The notes beneath the pieces are model-generated. The model ran no database searches. It worked only from the letters and a program-made list of their open reading frames with translations, and was not told the origin of the DNA. This document shows, piece by piece, positions 53,389-63,167 of a DNA stretch of 64,000 nucleotides; position 1 is the first letter of the stretch; each line of letters opens with the position of its first letter. The position numbers and the translations under genes are program-made. Source of the stretch: Nocardia acidivorans NBRC 108247 (GTDB taxonomy: Bacteria; Actinomycetota; Actinomycetes; Mycobacteriales; Mycobacteriaceae). Where the stretch lies: positions 1 through 64,000 of the forward strand of contig NZ_BDAW01000039.1 in NCBI RefSeq assembly GCF_001625085.1. The letters run 5' to 3'.

Positions 53389-54792
53389 CTACCACCCGAT
53401 GCCGAGATATCCGGGGCGCTGCCGCCGCGTCGCGGCCCCCGGCAACCGCACCAGATCGATGACGGTGTGTTCCGGGCCGAGTCCGTCGATGGCGGAGACC
53501 ACCTCGGGTTCGGCGCTGCCCGCGATGAATATCTCCCCGTGCGCGAGAACCGTTGCAATATCGTCGGTCAGCAGTTCGCCGATATGCGGCAGCCGCTCCT
53601 CGATGAAGGCGCGATTGGCGCCCATCAGCCGGGACAGCGCCACATTGGCATCGTAGATGCGCACGTCATAGCCCTTGCCGAGGAGCCGCTCGGCGAATTC
53701 CACCATCGGGCTCTCGCGCAGATCGTCGGTGCCGGATTTGAAGGACAGCCCGAAGATGCCGACGCGGCGACGGCCCAGGCCGATCACCATATCGACCGCG
53801 CGGCGCAGCTGGGATTCGTTGGAGGCCAGCACATTCTGCAGCACCGGCAGTTCCAGATCGTGCTGGCGGGCGGTGTGGGTGAGCGCCCGCACATCCTTGG
53901 GCAGGCAGGAGCCGCCGAAGGCGAAGCCGGGCCGCAGGTACGCCGGACTGATATTGAGCTTGGTGTCGGCCAGGAAGATATCCATGACCGCGTGCGAGTC
54001 CAGGCCGAGTTCGGCGCAGAGCGCGCCGATCTCATTACCGAAGGTCACCTTGAGCGCGTGGAAACTGTTGTCGACGTATTTGGTCATCTCCGCGACCGCG
54101 ATGGGTACCCGGAAACGCGGCCCGGGCAGATCGTCGTACAGGCTCATCATCTCCGCGCCGGTACGAGTATCGGTCTCGCCGACAACGGTTTTGGGCGGAT
54201 TCTCGAAATCGCGCACACTGCTGCCCTCGCGCAGGAATTCCGGATTCACGCACACCCCGAAATCCACCCCGGCGCGTTTGCCCGACGCCCGCTCCAGTAT
54301 CGGGATGAGTGTGCCCGCGCAGGTGCCCGGCACCATGGTGCTGCGATAGGCGACCACATGCCAGGAGCCCTTGACCGCGAGCGCCGCCCCGATCTCCGCG
54401 CTCACCCGTTCCAGGTACTCCGTGGACAACCCGCCCCCGGGTGCGGACGGCGTGCCCACGCAGACGATCGAGATATCGCTGCCCGCAACGGCTTCGGCTA
54501 CCTTCTCGGTGACGGTGAGCCGACCCGAGGCCACCACCTCGGCGATCACCTCCCCGATGCGCTCCTCCACGACGGGGGTGCGCCCCTGCCGGATGAACTC
54601 GGTCTTCTGCGGATTCACATCCACCCCGATCACCGAGTTCCCCCTGGCGGCGAGGCAGGCCGCGGAGACGCAACCGACGTATCCGAGCCCGAAGACACTC
54701 ACCGCCAGCGCCCGCCCCGTGCGCCGATCCTGTCCGTTTGCCGCCGGCCGGTCATGCTCGTCCATCTGCACCCCATCAGGGATCGTCGCCAC
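53389..54792 (-). CDS. UDP-glucose / GDP-mannose dehydrogenase family
   Basis: 467 aa. Start is uncertain: GTG at 54792 or the in-frame ATG at 54765 after GGGGTG. VSVFGLGYVGCVSAACLAAR (NAD site), ESTRATMVPGTC-type region, VNPEFLREGSSV, KYVDNSFHALKVTFGNE and the catalytic GGSCLPKD with its Cys are diagnostic. It oxidises a nucleotide sugar to a uronic acid. The sequence resembles the GDP-mannose dehydrogenase branch somewhat; the donor is not decided here. Confidence 0.92.
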   Translation of the reverse strand: MATIPDGVQMDEHDRPAANGQDRRTGRALAVSVFGLGYVGCVSAACLAARGNSVIGVDVNPQKTEFIRQGRTPVVEERIGEVIAEVVASGRLTVTEKVAEAVAGSDISIVCVGTPSAPGGGLSTEYLERVSAEIGAALAVKGSWHVVAYRSTMVPGTCAGTLIPILERASGKRAGVDFGVCVNPEFLREGSSVRDFENPPKTVVGETDTRTGAEMMSLYDDLPGPRFRVPIAVAEMTKYVDNSFHALKVTFGNEIGALCAELGLDSHAVMDIFLADTKLNISPAYLRPGFAFGGSCLPKDVRALTHTARQHDLELPVLQNVLASNESQLRRAVDMVIGLGRRRVGIFGLSFKSGTDDLRESPMVEFAERLLGKGYDVRIYDANVALSRLMGANRAFIEERLPHIGELLTDDIATVLAHGEIFIAGSAEPEVVSAIDGLGPEHTVIDLVRLPGAATRRQRPGYLGIGW

Positions 54793-54945
54793 CGCTATTT
54801 AGCTTTATACCAATGTATTCCGTGAATCGTTCGAGTTATCATCGTGCGGTGGAACGCGCGACGGTCCCCGTGTACGTCGCGGTCGGGGGTGAGGAAGTCG
54901 AGGCCGGAACCTTCGCGGGGGCCCGGCTGGGGGGTTGCTGAGTAC

Positions 54946-56274
54946 ATGATTTTGGCGAGCGTGGGCTTGGGCGTGAAATATCGGCTCCGGCGCGCTCATC
55001 CGCGTCGCGGGGCGATCGAACGCACGCTGGCGCGGCTGGAAGGAGCCGATGCGGCCGCGCTCCAGGAGTTTCAGGAACGACGTTTGCGGGGTTTGGTGCG
55101 GATCGCGGCGACGCGGTCACCGTTCTATCGCGAGTACTTCCGGACCAGCGGGGTGGATCCGGCGAGTATCCGCACCCTGGCGGACCTGCCCGCGCTGCCG
55201 TTGATCTCGCGGCAGGAGCTGGCCGAACGGGCCGATGACTTCCGCACGCTGCCGCGGCGACTGATGTGGTCGGTGCGCTCGGGAGGCACGTCCGGGGTGC
55301 CGATCGAGTGCTATCGGACGATCCACTCCTCGATCTTCGAACTGGCGGCGATGGAGCGGCAGTGGAGCTGGTTCGGGCTGCCCGCCGATGCGCGCCGGGT
55401 GGTGCTGCGCGGTAGCGGATTCGCCAGCGACGGAACGCACGGCCCCACCCTGGCCCTGCCGGGGGCGCGGCAATTGCTGGTCTCCAGCTATCACCTGACG
55501 CCGGATCGAATCGAGTTGATAGAGCAGAACATTCGCCGGTTCCGTCCGGATGTCATCGAGGGCTGGCCGTCGAGCATCGCGTTGCTGGCCGCACTGCTGC
55601 GCGATCGCCACAGCACGATTCGGGTGCGGGCCATCATCACCTCCTCGGAATTGATGGCCCCGGGGCAGCGCACCCTCATGCGGGAGGTGTTCGACGCGCC
55701 GATCGTCGATCACTACGGGCAGACCGAGCGGGTGGCCATGGCGGGCACCTGTGAGGCGGGCGGGTATCACGTCTTCCCGCACTACGGGATCGTGGAGCTG
55801 CTCCCGGTGCCGGGGGCGGGTTCGCGCTGCGAGATCGTCGGAACCTCCCTGCAGAACAATGGTTTTCCGCTCTTCCGGTATCGCACCGGCGATGAGGTGC
55901 ACCCCGCCGAGCCGGGCCCGTGCCCGTGCGGGCGGGCGTTTCCGCTGCTGGGCGTGGTGGACGGCCGGGTGGAGGACACCTTCACCGCCGCCGATGGCCG
56001 GCCGCTGCCGCTGCCCTCGAGCGTGGTCGACGATCTGACCGGATTGCGCGAGGCGCAGATCGCCCAGTTGCGGCCGGGCGTCTTCGAGCTGAGAGTGGTA
56101 CCCGGCACCGGATTCTGCGAATCGCGGACCGTCGCGCACGCGCGGCGCAATGTGGCGCAGCAGTTCGGTCCGGGTCAGGAGGTGGGTGTGCGGGTGTTCG
56201 ACCGACTACCCCGGCCGCGCAGCGGCAAGCTCAAGACCGCGGTGGTCGAGCATGCCGAGCGCCTACAGCCATGA
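54946..56274 (+). CDS. CapK-like AMP-binding ligase (phenylacetate-CoA-ligase related)
   Basis: 442 aa from the ATG at 54946; the ribosome site is weak. Features of the CapK/PaaK branch: RSGGTSGVPIECYRTIHSS, the LVSSYHLTPDRIELIEQN, WPSSIALLAALL, EVFDAPIVDHYGQTERVAMA and FRYRTGDEVHPAEPGPCPCG with the zinc-type cysteines. Homologues are frequent in EPS and capsule loci, where they may activate an acyl group for polymer modification. Its stop is overlapped by the next gene (ATGA). Confidence 0.85.
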   Translation: MILASVGLGVKYRLRRAHPRRGAIERTLARLEGADAAALQEFQERRLRGLVRIAATRSPFYREYFRTSGVDPASIRTLADLPALPLISRQELAERADDFRTLPRRLMWSVRSGGTSGVPIECYRTIHSSIFELAAMERQWSWFGLPADARRVVLRGSGFASDGTHGPTLALPGARQLLVSSYHLTPDRIELIEQNIRRFRPDVIEGWPSSIALLAALLRDRHSTIRVRAIITSSELMAPGQRTLMREVFDAPIVDHYGQTERVAMAGTCEAGGYHVFPHYGIVELLPVPGAGSRCEIVGTSLQNNGFPLFRYRTGDEVHPAEPGPCPCGRAFPLLGVVDGRVEDTFTAADGRPLPLPSSVVDDLTGLREAQIAQLRPGVFELRVVPGTGFCESRTVAHARRNVAQQFGPGQEVGVRVFDRLPRPRSGKLKTAVVEHAERLQP

Positions 56275-56852
56275 CGAGAGGGGCAGTCGCCGTGCGATTG
56301 GCGAAAATGGCGGTGCTGGCGGCGATTCCGCTGCTGGTGACGGCCTGCGGCGGGGGCTCCGCGCCACCGCCCGGGCCGGTGTCGCCCAGCACCACGGCCG
56401 CACCGGTCGACGAGTTCGTCCCCAAGACCCGCACGCCCGATCCGGCGGCGGTGGGCATCGGGCTGACCACTATCGCACTGTCCTCGACCGATAAGACCGA
56501 TCGGGTCACCTTCCAGTTCACCGGCAGCGCCGTACCGGGCTGGGCGGTGCACTACGTCAAACAGGCGGTCTCCAATACCAGTACGCTGTCGGAGTTCCCG
56601 GTGCAGGGTCAGTCGATCATCGAGGTGCTCATTCGCGAGGCGGCCAATCCCTTCGAATCGGGGGTGCCGCCCTACTCCGGTCCACCGGTCGTCACCGATC
56701 CCGAGCTGCGCACCATCGGTGAGGTCCGGTACGCCAGCGCGCTGCGCGGGGTGACCCAGGCGTTCATCGGCCTGGCCACCCCGCAGCGCGCGTTCCGGGT
56801 GACCGCGCTGACCGATCCGATCCGGATCGTGGTGGAGGTGGATCACAAATGA
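56271..56852 (+). CDS. Lipoprotein of the AMIN-like family
   Basis: 193 aa, ATG at 56271 overlapping the previous stop; GTG at 56292 after AGAGGGG is an alternative. It has a signal sequence with lipobox LLVTACGGG, so it is lipid-anchored outside the membrane, followed by a proline/threonine linker and a beta-rich domain of the AMIN-like type. Its stop overlaps the next gene's start (ATGA). A role in polymer export or attachment is an inference from position. Confidence 0.72.
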   Translation: MTRGAVAVRLAKMAVLAAIPLLVTACGGGSAPPPGPVSPSTTAAPVDEFVPKTRTPDPAAVGIGLTTIALSSTDKTDRVTFQFTGSAVPGWAVHYVKQAVSNTSTLSEFPVQGQSIIEVLIREAANPFESGVPPYSGPPVVTDPELRTIGEVRYASALRGVTQAFIGLATPQRAFRVTALTDPIRIVVEVDHK

Positions 56853-58279
56853 CCGTCGAGCCGACTACCCGCACACCCAATACCCTGGTGGTACTGCGCG
56901 ATCGGATCTGGCAGCGGCGCCGGCTGGTGACGGCCATCGCGCTGGTCGCCGCCTTCGGGGCGTATCTGACCGCGCACGGGCACACCACCACCTACACCAG
57001 CCGGGTGCTGGTCTCGGCGGCCTCCACCCGGCCGCCGACCCAGGACGCGATCCTCGCGCAGGGCTACACCTACTACCTCAACGATCCGACGTATCAGTCC
57101 AGCCTGCGGCAGAAGCAGGGCTTCCCGGCCGGCATCTCCGCCTTCTCGGCCGAATTCGTCACGGCCAGCCCGCTTTTCTACGTCCAGGTCATCGCGGCCA
57201 CGCCCACGGCCGCGACCACTGCCGCACCGCAGGTCGCGCAGCTGTTCATCGATGACATCAACGGGCGTCTGGATGCCAGTCGCAGTGCCACCGCCGCCGA
57301 TATGACCGCGGCCATGCTGCGGGTGTGGGGTGATCGGCTCTCGGCCAACGATCCCAGCGCCTTCACCGCGCAGATCCAATTGCAGCAGCAGATCGATCAA
57401 CTCAATGCCAATGACGCCAATCGGCTGACGATTCTGCAATCGGGTGCGGGCGCGATGGGCATCGGCCCGGGCAAGACCCGCACCCTGGCGACCGGCCTGG
57501 TGGGCGGCGTCATTCTCGGCTGTGTGGTGGCGCTGATGGCCGGTGCGGGGACGCGACGGCTGTACAACGACTACGACGTGGTGGAGAAGACCGGTGTGCG
57601 GCCGTTCGATGTGATTCCGCCCGGCGGCTCCCCGGCGCGGGAGGCCCGTCGCGAGGTGGCGGTGCGCCATGTGTCGAATCTGGTGGCGCGCGCGGCCACG
57701 CACTCCCCCACTTCCATTGCGGTGATACCGGTTTCGACGGGTCGCAGTGCCGATCAGATCGCCCGCGCCATTGCCGAACAGCGCGCGGCGCAGGGCTCGC
57801 GCACGGTGTTCGTCAATGCCGATCTGCGCACCGCCGATTACGGGCCGCGCCAGTGGGGCGTGGCGGAATACCTGCGCGGACTGGTCGGCGATGTGCGCGA
57901 TCTGGTGAAGACCACCGGTTTCGAGGGTTTCACCGAGATCGCCTCAGGCGAGACCGCGGCCGATCCCTATCCGCTCTTCGACCGTGACCGCGTACGCGAG
58001 CTGTTCCGAACCGCCGGTGCGGCAGCCGATTTGGTGATCATCGCGGTGCCGCCGATCAGCACCGCGCCCGAGTCCCAGATTGTCGCCGATATCGCGGATC
58101 AGACCTTGCTCGTCATCGAGCGCGGCAACAGCCGGGTGCGCGATGTCGAGGAGGCGGTACGGGCGGTGAATCAGGTGGGTGCGCAGGTGATGGGCGCGCT
58201 CTTCGTCGATACCGTGGAGCCGGATCCGCCGATCTGGCAGCGCCTGCGCCGACCGGCCGAATCCCGGACCGCCCCATGA
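56849..58279 (+). CDS. Polysaccharide co-polymerase with degenerate kinase domain (Wzc-like)
   Basis: 476 aa. Membrane segments at about 28-45 (LVTAIALVAAFGAYLTA) and about 208-232 (TLATGLVGGVILGCVVALM) bracket the extracellular Wzz-like loop. The C-terminal BY-kinase-like domain keeps VFVNADLR (Walker A' position) but has STGRSADQIARAIA where Walker A would be, with no GK[ST]; no tyrosine-rich tail follows. It probably controls chain length without kinase activity. Its 3' end overlaps the Wzy-like gene (ATGA). Confidence 0.84.
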   Translation: MTVEPTTRTPNTLVVLRDRIWQRRRLVTAIALVAAFGAYLTAHGHTTTYTSRVLVSAASTRPPTQDAILAQGYTYYLNDPTYQSSLRQKQGFPAGISAFSAEFVTASPLFYVQVIAATPTAATTAAPQVAQLFIDDINGRLDASRSATAADMTAAMLRVWGDRLSANDPSAFTAQIQLQQQIDQLNANDANRLTILQSGAGAMGIGPGKTRTLATGLVGGVILGCVVALMAGAGTRRLYNDYDVVEKTGVRPFDVIPPGGSPAREARREVAVRHVSNLVARAATHSPTSIAVIPVSTGRSADQIARAIAEQRAAQGSRTVFVNADLRTADYGPRQWGVAEYLRGLVGDVRDLVKTTGFEGFTEIASGETAADPYPLFDRDRVRELFRTAGAAADLVIIAVPPISTAPESQIVADIADQTLLVIERGNSRVRDVEEAVRAVNQVGAQVMGALFVDTVEPDPPIWQRLRRPAESRTAP

Positions 58280-59790
58280 CGTTCCGGTTCCCGAGTGTGG
58301 ACCGGCTGACGCAATTCGCGGTCCTGGCGGCCACGCTGATCGTCGGCTTCGGAGCCGTGCTCGCGGTCTCGCCCAAGGCCCCGGGCGGTGTCGGCACCGT
58401 GGCGGCGGCGGGCGGTATCGCCGCGGTGCTCGTGGTGATCGGATTGCGCGATCCGCGCTGGGCTTTCGTGTTCCTGATGGTGGCGACCTTTCTGCGCCCG
58501 GCCATTCCGAAGATCCTGCCCACCACCGATCCGTTCATTCTGGCGTTCGGCGGTGTCCTGATCGCCACCCTGGCGTGGGTGCGCGGGCATCCCGAGCGCC
58601 GGGTCTCCCTCGGCGCGCTGGAGTGCGCCATGGGGCTGTACCTGCTGTGGAATATCGATTCGATTCTGCAACCGCACGAGTACAAGCCGATTCTGTATCC
58701 GCTCACCGGCGTCATGCTGGACCTGTGGCGGTATCTGATCATCGGCACCGGGATTCCGTTCGCCATGTATCTGGTGTCGCGGATGATCTTCGATACCCGC
58801 CGCGCCGTCGGGATTCTCATCACCACGCTGCTGACGTGCAGCGCGTACTCGGCCTGGGTGAGCATCCTGCAATTCCACGGCCCCAAGGCGCTGGTGTGGC
58901 CGAAGTACATTGTGCTGGCCCCGGCCTGGACCGAGCGCGCGGTGGGACTGCCGAATCAGCCCGAGGTGAACGGGCTGATTCTCATCGTGGGCTATGTGCT
59001 CGCCCTGGTGCTGCTCGGCACCGAGCAGCGGCCGCGCTGGCAGCAGCTGTCGCTCGCGGTGATCGCGGCGGCGTGCGCGTATTCGGTCTTCCTCACCCAT
59101 ACCCGGTCCATCTGGCTGGATTTCGCGGTGGTGGTGCTGGCGGGCATCGTGCTGGGTAGGGGATATCGCATCGGTTTCGTGGTGACCGCACTCGGCACCG
59201 TGATGATCATCGCGTTGAACTGGTCCACCTTCACCAGTTCCGATCGCAAGGCGGGCGGTGTCGCCTCCACCAATGAGGTGTACGACCGGCTCAATGCCGA
59301 TGCCACCGCGGTGTGGGCGTTCCTGCGGAAGCCGTTCAGCGGGTGGGGGCTCGGCCGCTTCGTCTCGGTGAATACCTATCGGCACCAGCAGTATTCGCCG
59401 AGCACACCGTGGGAGCGCGGGCTCGGCATTCCCGCGCACGAGACCGAACTCGGCATTCTGGCCGAGCTCGGCATCGTCGGACTGCTGCTGTGGCTGACCG
59501 TGCTGGTACTGCTGGCGCGCCGCCTGCTCATCGCATATTTCCGACTGCCCGCCGACGGTCTGATGGGCCGCCCGCTCGCCTTCATCGCGCTCACGGCGTT
59601 CATGTCGCTGGTGCTGGGCGGGCTCTTCGTGGATCTACGACTCTTCGACTATCCCAGTGCCATGGTCTTCGCCCTGGTGGGCGCGGCGGTCGGCGCGGCC
59701 GATCGGGCATCGAAACGCCCGATCGTCGATCCCTTGGCCGCCGGTGCGGATCATCGAGCGGCATTGCGGGCGCGCAAGACTCTCGCGTAG
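58276..59790 (+). CDS. O-antigen ligase/Wzy-like polymerase
   Basis: 504 aa with about twelve membrane segments and the O-antigen-ligase region: GLPNQPEVNGLILIVGYVLA, LTHTRSIWLDFAVVVLAG and a large external loop containing PFSGWGLGRF and the HETELG segment. It polymerises or ligates the repeat units outside the membrane. It overlaps the next gene, which runs the opposite way, by 40 bases. Confidence 0.83.
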   Translation: MTFRFPSVDRLTQFAVLAATLIVGFGAVLAVSPKAPGGVGTVAAAGGIAAVLVVIGLRDPRWAFVFLMVATFLRPAIPKILPTTDPFILAFGGVLIATLAWVRGHPERRVSLGALECAMGLYLLWNIDSILQPHEYKPILYPLTGVMLDLWRYLIIGTGIPFAMYLVSRMIFDTRRAVGILITTLLTCSAYSAWVSILQFHGPKALVWPKYIVLAPAWTERAVGLPNQPEVNGLILIVGYVLALVLLGTEQRPRWQQLSLAVIAAACAYSVFLTHTRSIWLDFAVVVLAGIVLGRGYRIGFVVTALGTVMIIALNWSTFTSSDRKAGGVASTNEVYDRLNADATAVWAFLRKPFSGWGLGRFVSVNTYRHQQYSPSTPWERGLGIPAHETELGILAELGIVGLLLWLTVLVLLARRLLIAYFRLPADGLMGRPLAFIALTAFMSLVLGGLFVDLRLFDYPSAMVFALVGAAVGAADRASKRPIVDPLAAGADHRAALRARKTLA

Positions 59791-60953
59791 AAGTCGACGA
59801 GGTTTTTTCGCGAAGTGTCCCAGGACAATTCGCGTTCCACCCGGGCGCGACCGAGGCTGCCCATGCGGTCGCGGCGGGCCGGATCGTCCAGGAGTTCGGC
59901 AATGGCCTCGGCGAAACCGAGTTCGTCATTGTCGGCCACGTATACCGCGGCCGCGCCCGCCGAAACGCGCGCCTCGGTGAGGTCGAAGGAGACCAGCGGC
60001 CGGGACATGGCCATGTACTCCACGACCTTGTTCATGGTGGAGACGTCATTGAGGGGATTGCGCGGGTCCGGGGACAGGCAGATATCCGCGGTGGATAGGC
60101 AGGTCTGGAGGAATTCGTCCGATACCCGGCCGGTGAACTCGACGAGATCCCCGAGCCCGAGTTCCCCGGACAGCGCGACCAGATCATCGAAGGCGTCACC
60201 GCTGCCCATGAAAATGAAATGGATATCGGTGCGCCCCAGCTTGTCTCGCAGCAGCGCTATCGCGCGCAGGGCGTAGTCGACACCGTCCTGCGGACCCATG
60301 ACGCCGAGATACGCACCGAGATAGGTCTTTCCGCGCTTGAGCTCGGGATCCGGTGCGCGCGCGATGAACTTCGACAGGTCCGGTGCGCTGCGCACCACCG
60401 TCACCAGGTCCGGGGCCATCCGGCCGCGGGTGATGGCGACCTGCCGATAGCTCTCATTGGTGGAGATGACCGCGTCCGCGCAGGCGAAGGTCACCCGTTC
60501 GAGCAGCTTCGACACCCGGTAGAGCGGTCCGGCGCCGCCGAATCGGGACAGGAACAGCTCGGGCACCAGGTCGTGGTGATCGAAGACGAATCGTGTCCCG
60601 CCGACCCGCAGCACCAGCGCGATCAGGAACAGCAGATCCGGCGGATTGCACGCCTGCACCACATCGATCGGCCCCTCGCGCCGCACCCGCCACGCCAGGC
60701 GCAGCGTATGCCACAGTGCGAGTGAGTATTCCCGCAGATAGCCGGCGGGTCCGCCGGTGGCTGCGCGCAGCGGATACCGCAGGATGCGCACGCCGTCGAT
60801 GGTCACCTCGGGTTCCCGGTCCTGTTTACCGCCCATGGGGCAGATGACCGTGACCCGGTGGCCCGCGTCGACCAGCGCCCGGCTCTCCTGCCAGACCCGC
60901 CGGTCGAACGGCACCGAGAGATTCTCCACCAGGATCAGAATGTGTCCGCTCAC
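59751..60953 (-). CDS. Family 4 glycosyltransferase
   Basis: 400 aa, GTG at 60953 overlapping the stop of the upstream GT4 (GTGA). HILILVENLSVPFDRRVWQE is the typical opening of a WcaI/Alg-type GT4 subgroup; VYVADNDELGFAEAIAELL is in the donor-binding C-terminal domain. Adds a sugar to the lipid-linked intermediate. Donor unknown. Confidence 0.9.
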   Translation of the reverse strand: MSGHILILVENLSVPFDRRVWQESRALVDAGHRVTVICPMGGKQDREPEVTIDGVRILRYPLRAATGGPAGYLREYSLALWHTLRLAWRVRREGPIDVVQACNPPDLLFLIALVLRVGGTRFVFDHHDLVPELFLSRFGGAGPLYRVSKLLERVTFACADAVISTNESYRQVAITRGRMAPDLVTVVRSAPDLSKFIARAPDPELKRGKTYLGAYLGVMGPQDGVDYALRAIALLRDKLGRTDIHFIFMGSGDAFDDLVALSGELGLGDLVEFTGRVSDEFLQTCLSTADICLSPDPRNPLNDVSTMNKVVEYMAMSRPLVSFDLTEARVSAGAAAVYVADNDELGFAEAIAELLDDPARRDRMGSLGRARVERELSWDTSRKNLVDFYARVLRARNAAR

Positions 60954-62095
60954 CTGTTCACGACCTCTTCCAGTGCCTGCTCCGCGACCGCAATGCTCGA
61001 TTTCAGGGTGAAATTCATCTCGACGCGAGCGCGCGCCGCCAGGCCCATGCGCTTGCGGGCCGGGGTATCGGACAGCACCTCGATGAGCCGTCGTGCCAGT
61101 TCTGCCGGATCGCGCGGCGGGACAAGGTATCCCGTCTCACCGTCGGCGATCATCTCGGGAATGCCGCCCACCGCCGTGCAGACCGCCGGGCGCGCGGCGG
61201 CCATGGCTTCGAGCAGAGCCATGGGGAAGCATTCGACGCTGTAGCTGCTCAGGACGAAGACGTCCAGGGCGCGCAGCAGGGTCGCGATATCGGGGCGATT
61301 GCCCGCCATGACGACTCGGTCGCCGAGCGCGGAGGCCGCGACCCGCGCCTCGATCGCAGCGCGCATCGGGCCGTCGCCGACAATGAGAAACTTTGCCGCG
61401 GGGAGCTTTTCGGCGACCAGGCGGGCCGCTTCCAGGAAGGTGGCGTGATCCTTCTCCGGGCGCAGCGCCGCGATGATTCCGACTACGAGATCATCCGGAC
61501 CGATCCCCGCTTCCGCCACGGCGGCGCGACCATCGGCGATCTCGAAGGCGGACGGGTCGACCCCGTTGTAGATCACCTTGATCTTGGACTCCGGATATCC
61601 GAGATCAGCTGCCATGTACCGGATCTGGGCACGCGCCACGCCGAAATACGCCGCGGTGCGCCGGTCCAGAATCCGATCCACCGCGGTCCGGAACCGCCCG
61701 CGCGGCTCGATATCGCCGTAGTTGTGCACCCAGACAATGGCATTCGGCACGCCCGCACGCCACGCCGCGATCCGGCCGAGCGCCTCGGCGTTGTAGCCGC
61801 GGGTGATCACCACATCCGGGCGCTGTGCCCGCATGGCCCGCACCAGATCCCGCAGTGCCGGACCCGCCTGCCGTTTGCTGCGATGCAGTGCCCGCGCGGG
61901 CACACCGGCGGCGGTGAGGTGGGCGAACAACTCCCCTTCTTCGCCGATACAGATGACCGAGGGGGCGAAGCGCGTCCGATCCAGTGCGGGCAGCAGGGTG
62001 GTGACATGCCGTTCGGCTCCGCCGACGCGCAGATCCGGGACCACGTACAGCACTCGAATCGGCTGGCGTGTCCCGGTGTTCATCGCGGTGTTCAT
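60950..62095 (-). CDS. Family 4 glycosyltransferase
   Basis: 381 aa from the ATG at 62095 after GGGAGG, overlapping the stop of the next upstream GT4 (ATGA); a longer frame to 62440 is rejected. YVVPDLRVGGAERHVTTLL, VIYNGVDPSAFEI, GIIAALRPEKDHATFLEA and SYSVECFPMALLEAMAAARP (ExFGxxxxE-like) are GT4 motifs. Confidence 0.92.
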   Translation of the reverse strand: MNTAMNTGTRQPIRVLYVVPDLRVGGAERHVTTLLPALDRTRFAPSVICIGEEGELFAHLTAAGVPARALHRSKRQAGPALRDLVRAMRAQRPDVVITRGYNAEALGRIAAWRAGVPNAIVWVHNYGDIEPRGRFRTAVDRILDRRTAAYFGVARAQIRYMAADLGYPESKIKVIYNGVDPSAFEIADGRAAVAEAGIGPDDLVVGIIAALRPEKDHATFLEAARLVAEKLPAAKFLIVGDGPMRAAIEARVAASALGDRVVMAGNRPDIATLLRALDVFVLSSYSVECFPMALLEAMAAARPAVCTAVGGIPEMIADGETGYLVPPRDPAELARRLIEVLSDTPARKRMGLAARARVEMNFTLKSSIAVAEQALEEVVNR

Positions 62096-63156
62096 CGCAC
62101 CACCTCCCGGTAGATGCCGTCGAAGCGGCGGCAGACGACGGCGATATCGAACCGGTCGCGCACCCGTCGCAGCGCGGCCGCGCCCAGTCGGCCGCGCAGT
62201 TCGGTATCGCGCACCACCCGGCCCAGCGCCTCGGCGAGCGGTTCCACCGCACCGGGCGGCACCATGAGCCCGCACCCGTCGTCGATCAGATCCGGGATAC
62301 CGCCGACCGGGCAGGTGACCACGCACAGACCGCGTGCCATGGCCTCCAGGATCGCCATCGGCTGACCCTCCCGGTGCGAGGGCAGCACCAGCACCTGCGA
62401 GGCGGCGAGCAGCTCCGGAATTTCCTGCGGGCCAATCCATCCGGTGACCTCCACACTGGTGTCGATACCGAGGTCGGCGACCATTTTCCGGGCCCGTTCC
62501 ACCGCGCCGTCGCCCGCGATGATCAATCGCGCCGCGGTCTCACCGGCCGACAGCACCATCCGCTGCCAGGCTTCGAGCAGGGTGAAGGCGCCCTTGCGCT
62601 CCCCGATCTCCCCCAGGAACAGCACCTGCACCGGTGCGCCCGAGTTCTGCTCCACCTGCGCCGCGGGCCGGATCGCATTGGACACCACGATGATCCGCGC
62701 ACTCGGCGCGATATCGCGCAGCGCCGCCGCCCACGGTTCACCGAGCGCGACCACCACGGCCGCACCGCGCAGGGCGTCCCGGATGGCGGCCCGCAGCAGG
62801 CCCGGCGCTTCGTCGTAGAAGACGCTGAAATCGGAGCCGTGCACATGCAGCACAACGGGTTTGCGCGCGGCCCGCGCGATCAACTCGAACAGGTACTTGC
62901 GCGGAAAACTGCCGTACGAGGACAGGTGCAGGTGCACGAGTGCGGGCCGGTGCACCGCCAGCCAATACAGGTAGACGAACACCGCCCGCGCGTACACCAC
63001 CAGTTTGGTTCCGATGCCGCCGTCGCGATGGGTGGCCACGTGCCGAATATCCCAGTCGGTCCAGATCGGCGTCGCGCGCATTTCCCGGACGAAGGTGGCC
63101 ACGCCGCCGCGCGTGGACATGCTCGTCGATACCCACAGCGCCCGTTGTCGTTTCAT
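62092..63156 (-). CDS. Family 4 glycosyltransferase
   Basis: 354 aa. VVLHVHGSDFSVFYDEAP, LFLGEIGERKGAFTLLEAW and SHREGQPMAILEAMARGL are GT4 signatures. It follows the second co-polymerase gene by 11 bases on the same strand, so the three GT4 genes and the co-polymerase form one operon. Confidence 0.92.
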   Translation of the reverse strand: MKRQRALWVSTSMSTRGGVATFVREMRATPIWTDWDIRHVATHRDGGIGTKLVVYARAVFVYLYWLAVHRPALVHLHLSSYGSFPRKYLFELIARAARKPVVLHVHGSDFSVFYDEAPGLLRAAIRDALRGAAVVVALGEPWAAALRDIAPSARIIVVSNAIRPAAQVEQNSGAPVQVLFLGEIGERKGAFTLLEAWQRMVLSAGETAARLIIAGDGAVERARKMVADLGIDTSVEVTGWIGPQEIPELLAASQVLVLPSHREGQPMAILEAMARGLCVVTCPVGGIPDLIDDGCGLMVPPGAVEPLAEALGRVVRDTELRGRLGAAALRRVRDRFDIAVVCRRFDGIYREVVR

Positions 63157-63167
63157 CTCCGCCCGCG

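Noticed and set aside
57178..59439. Minus-strand ORFs opposite the Wzy-like and co-polymerase genes
   Set aside because: They are low-complexity His/Gln/Arg-rich shadows with no motif.
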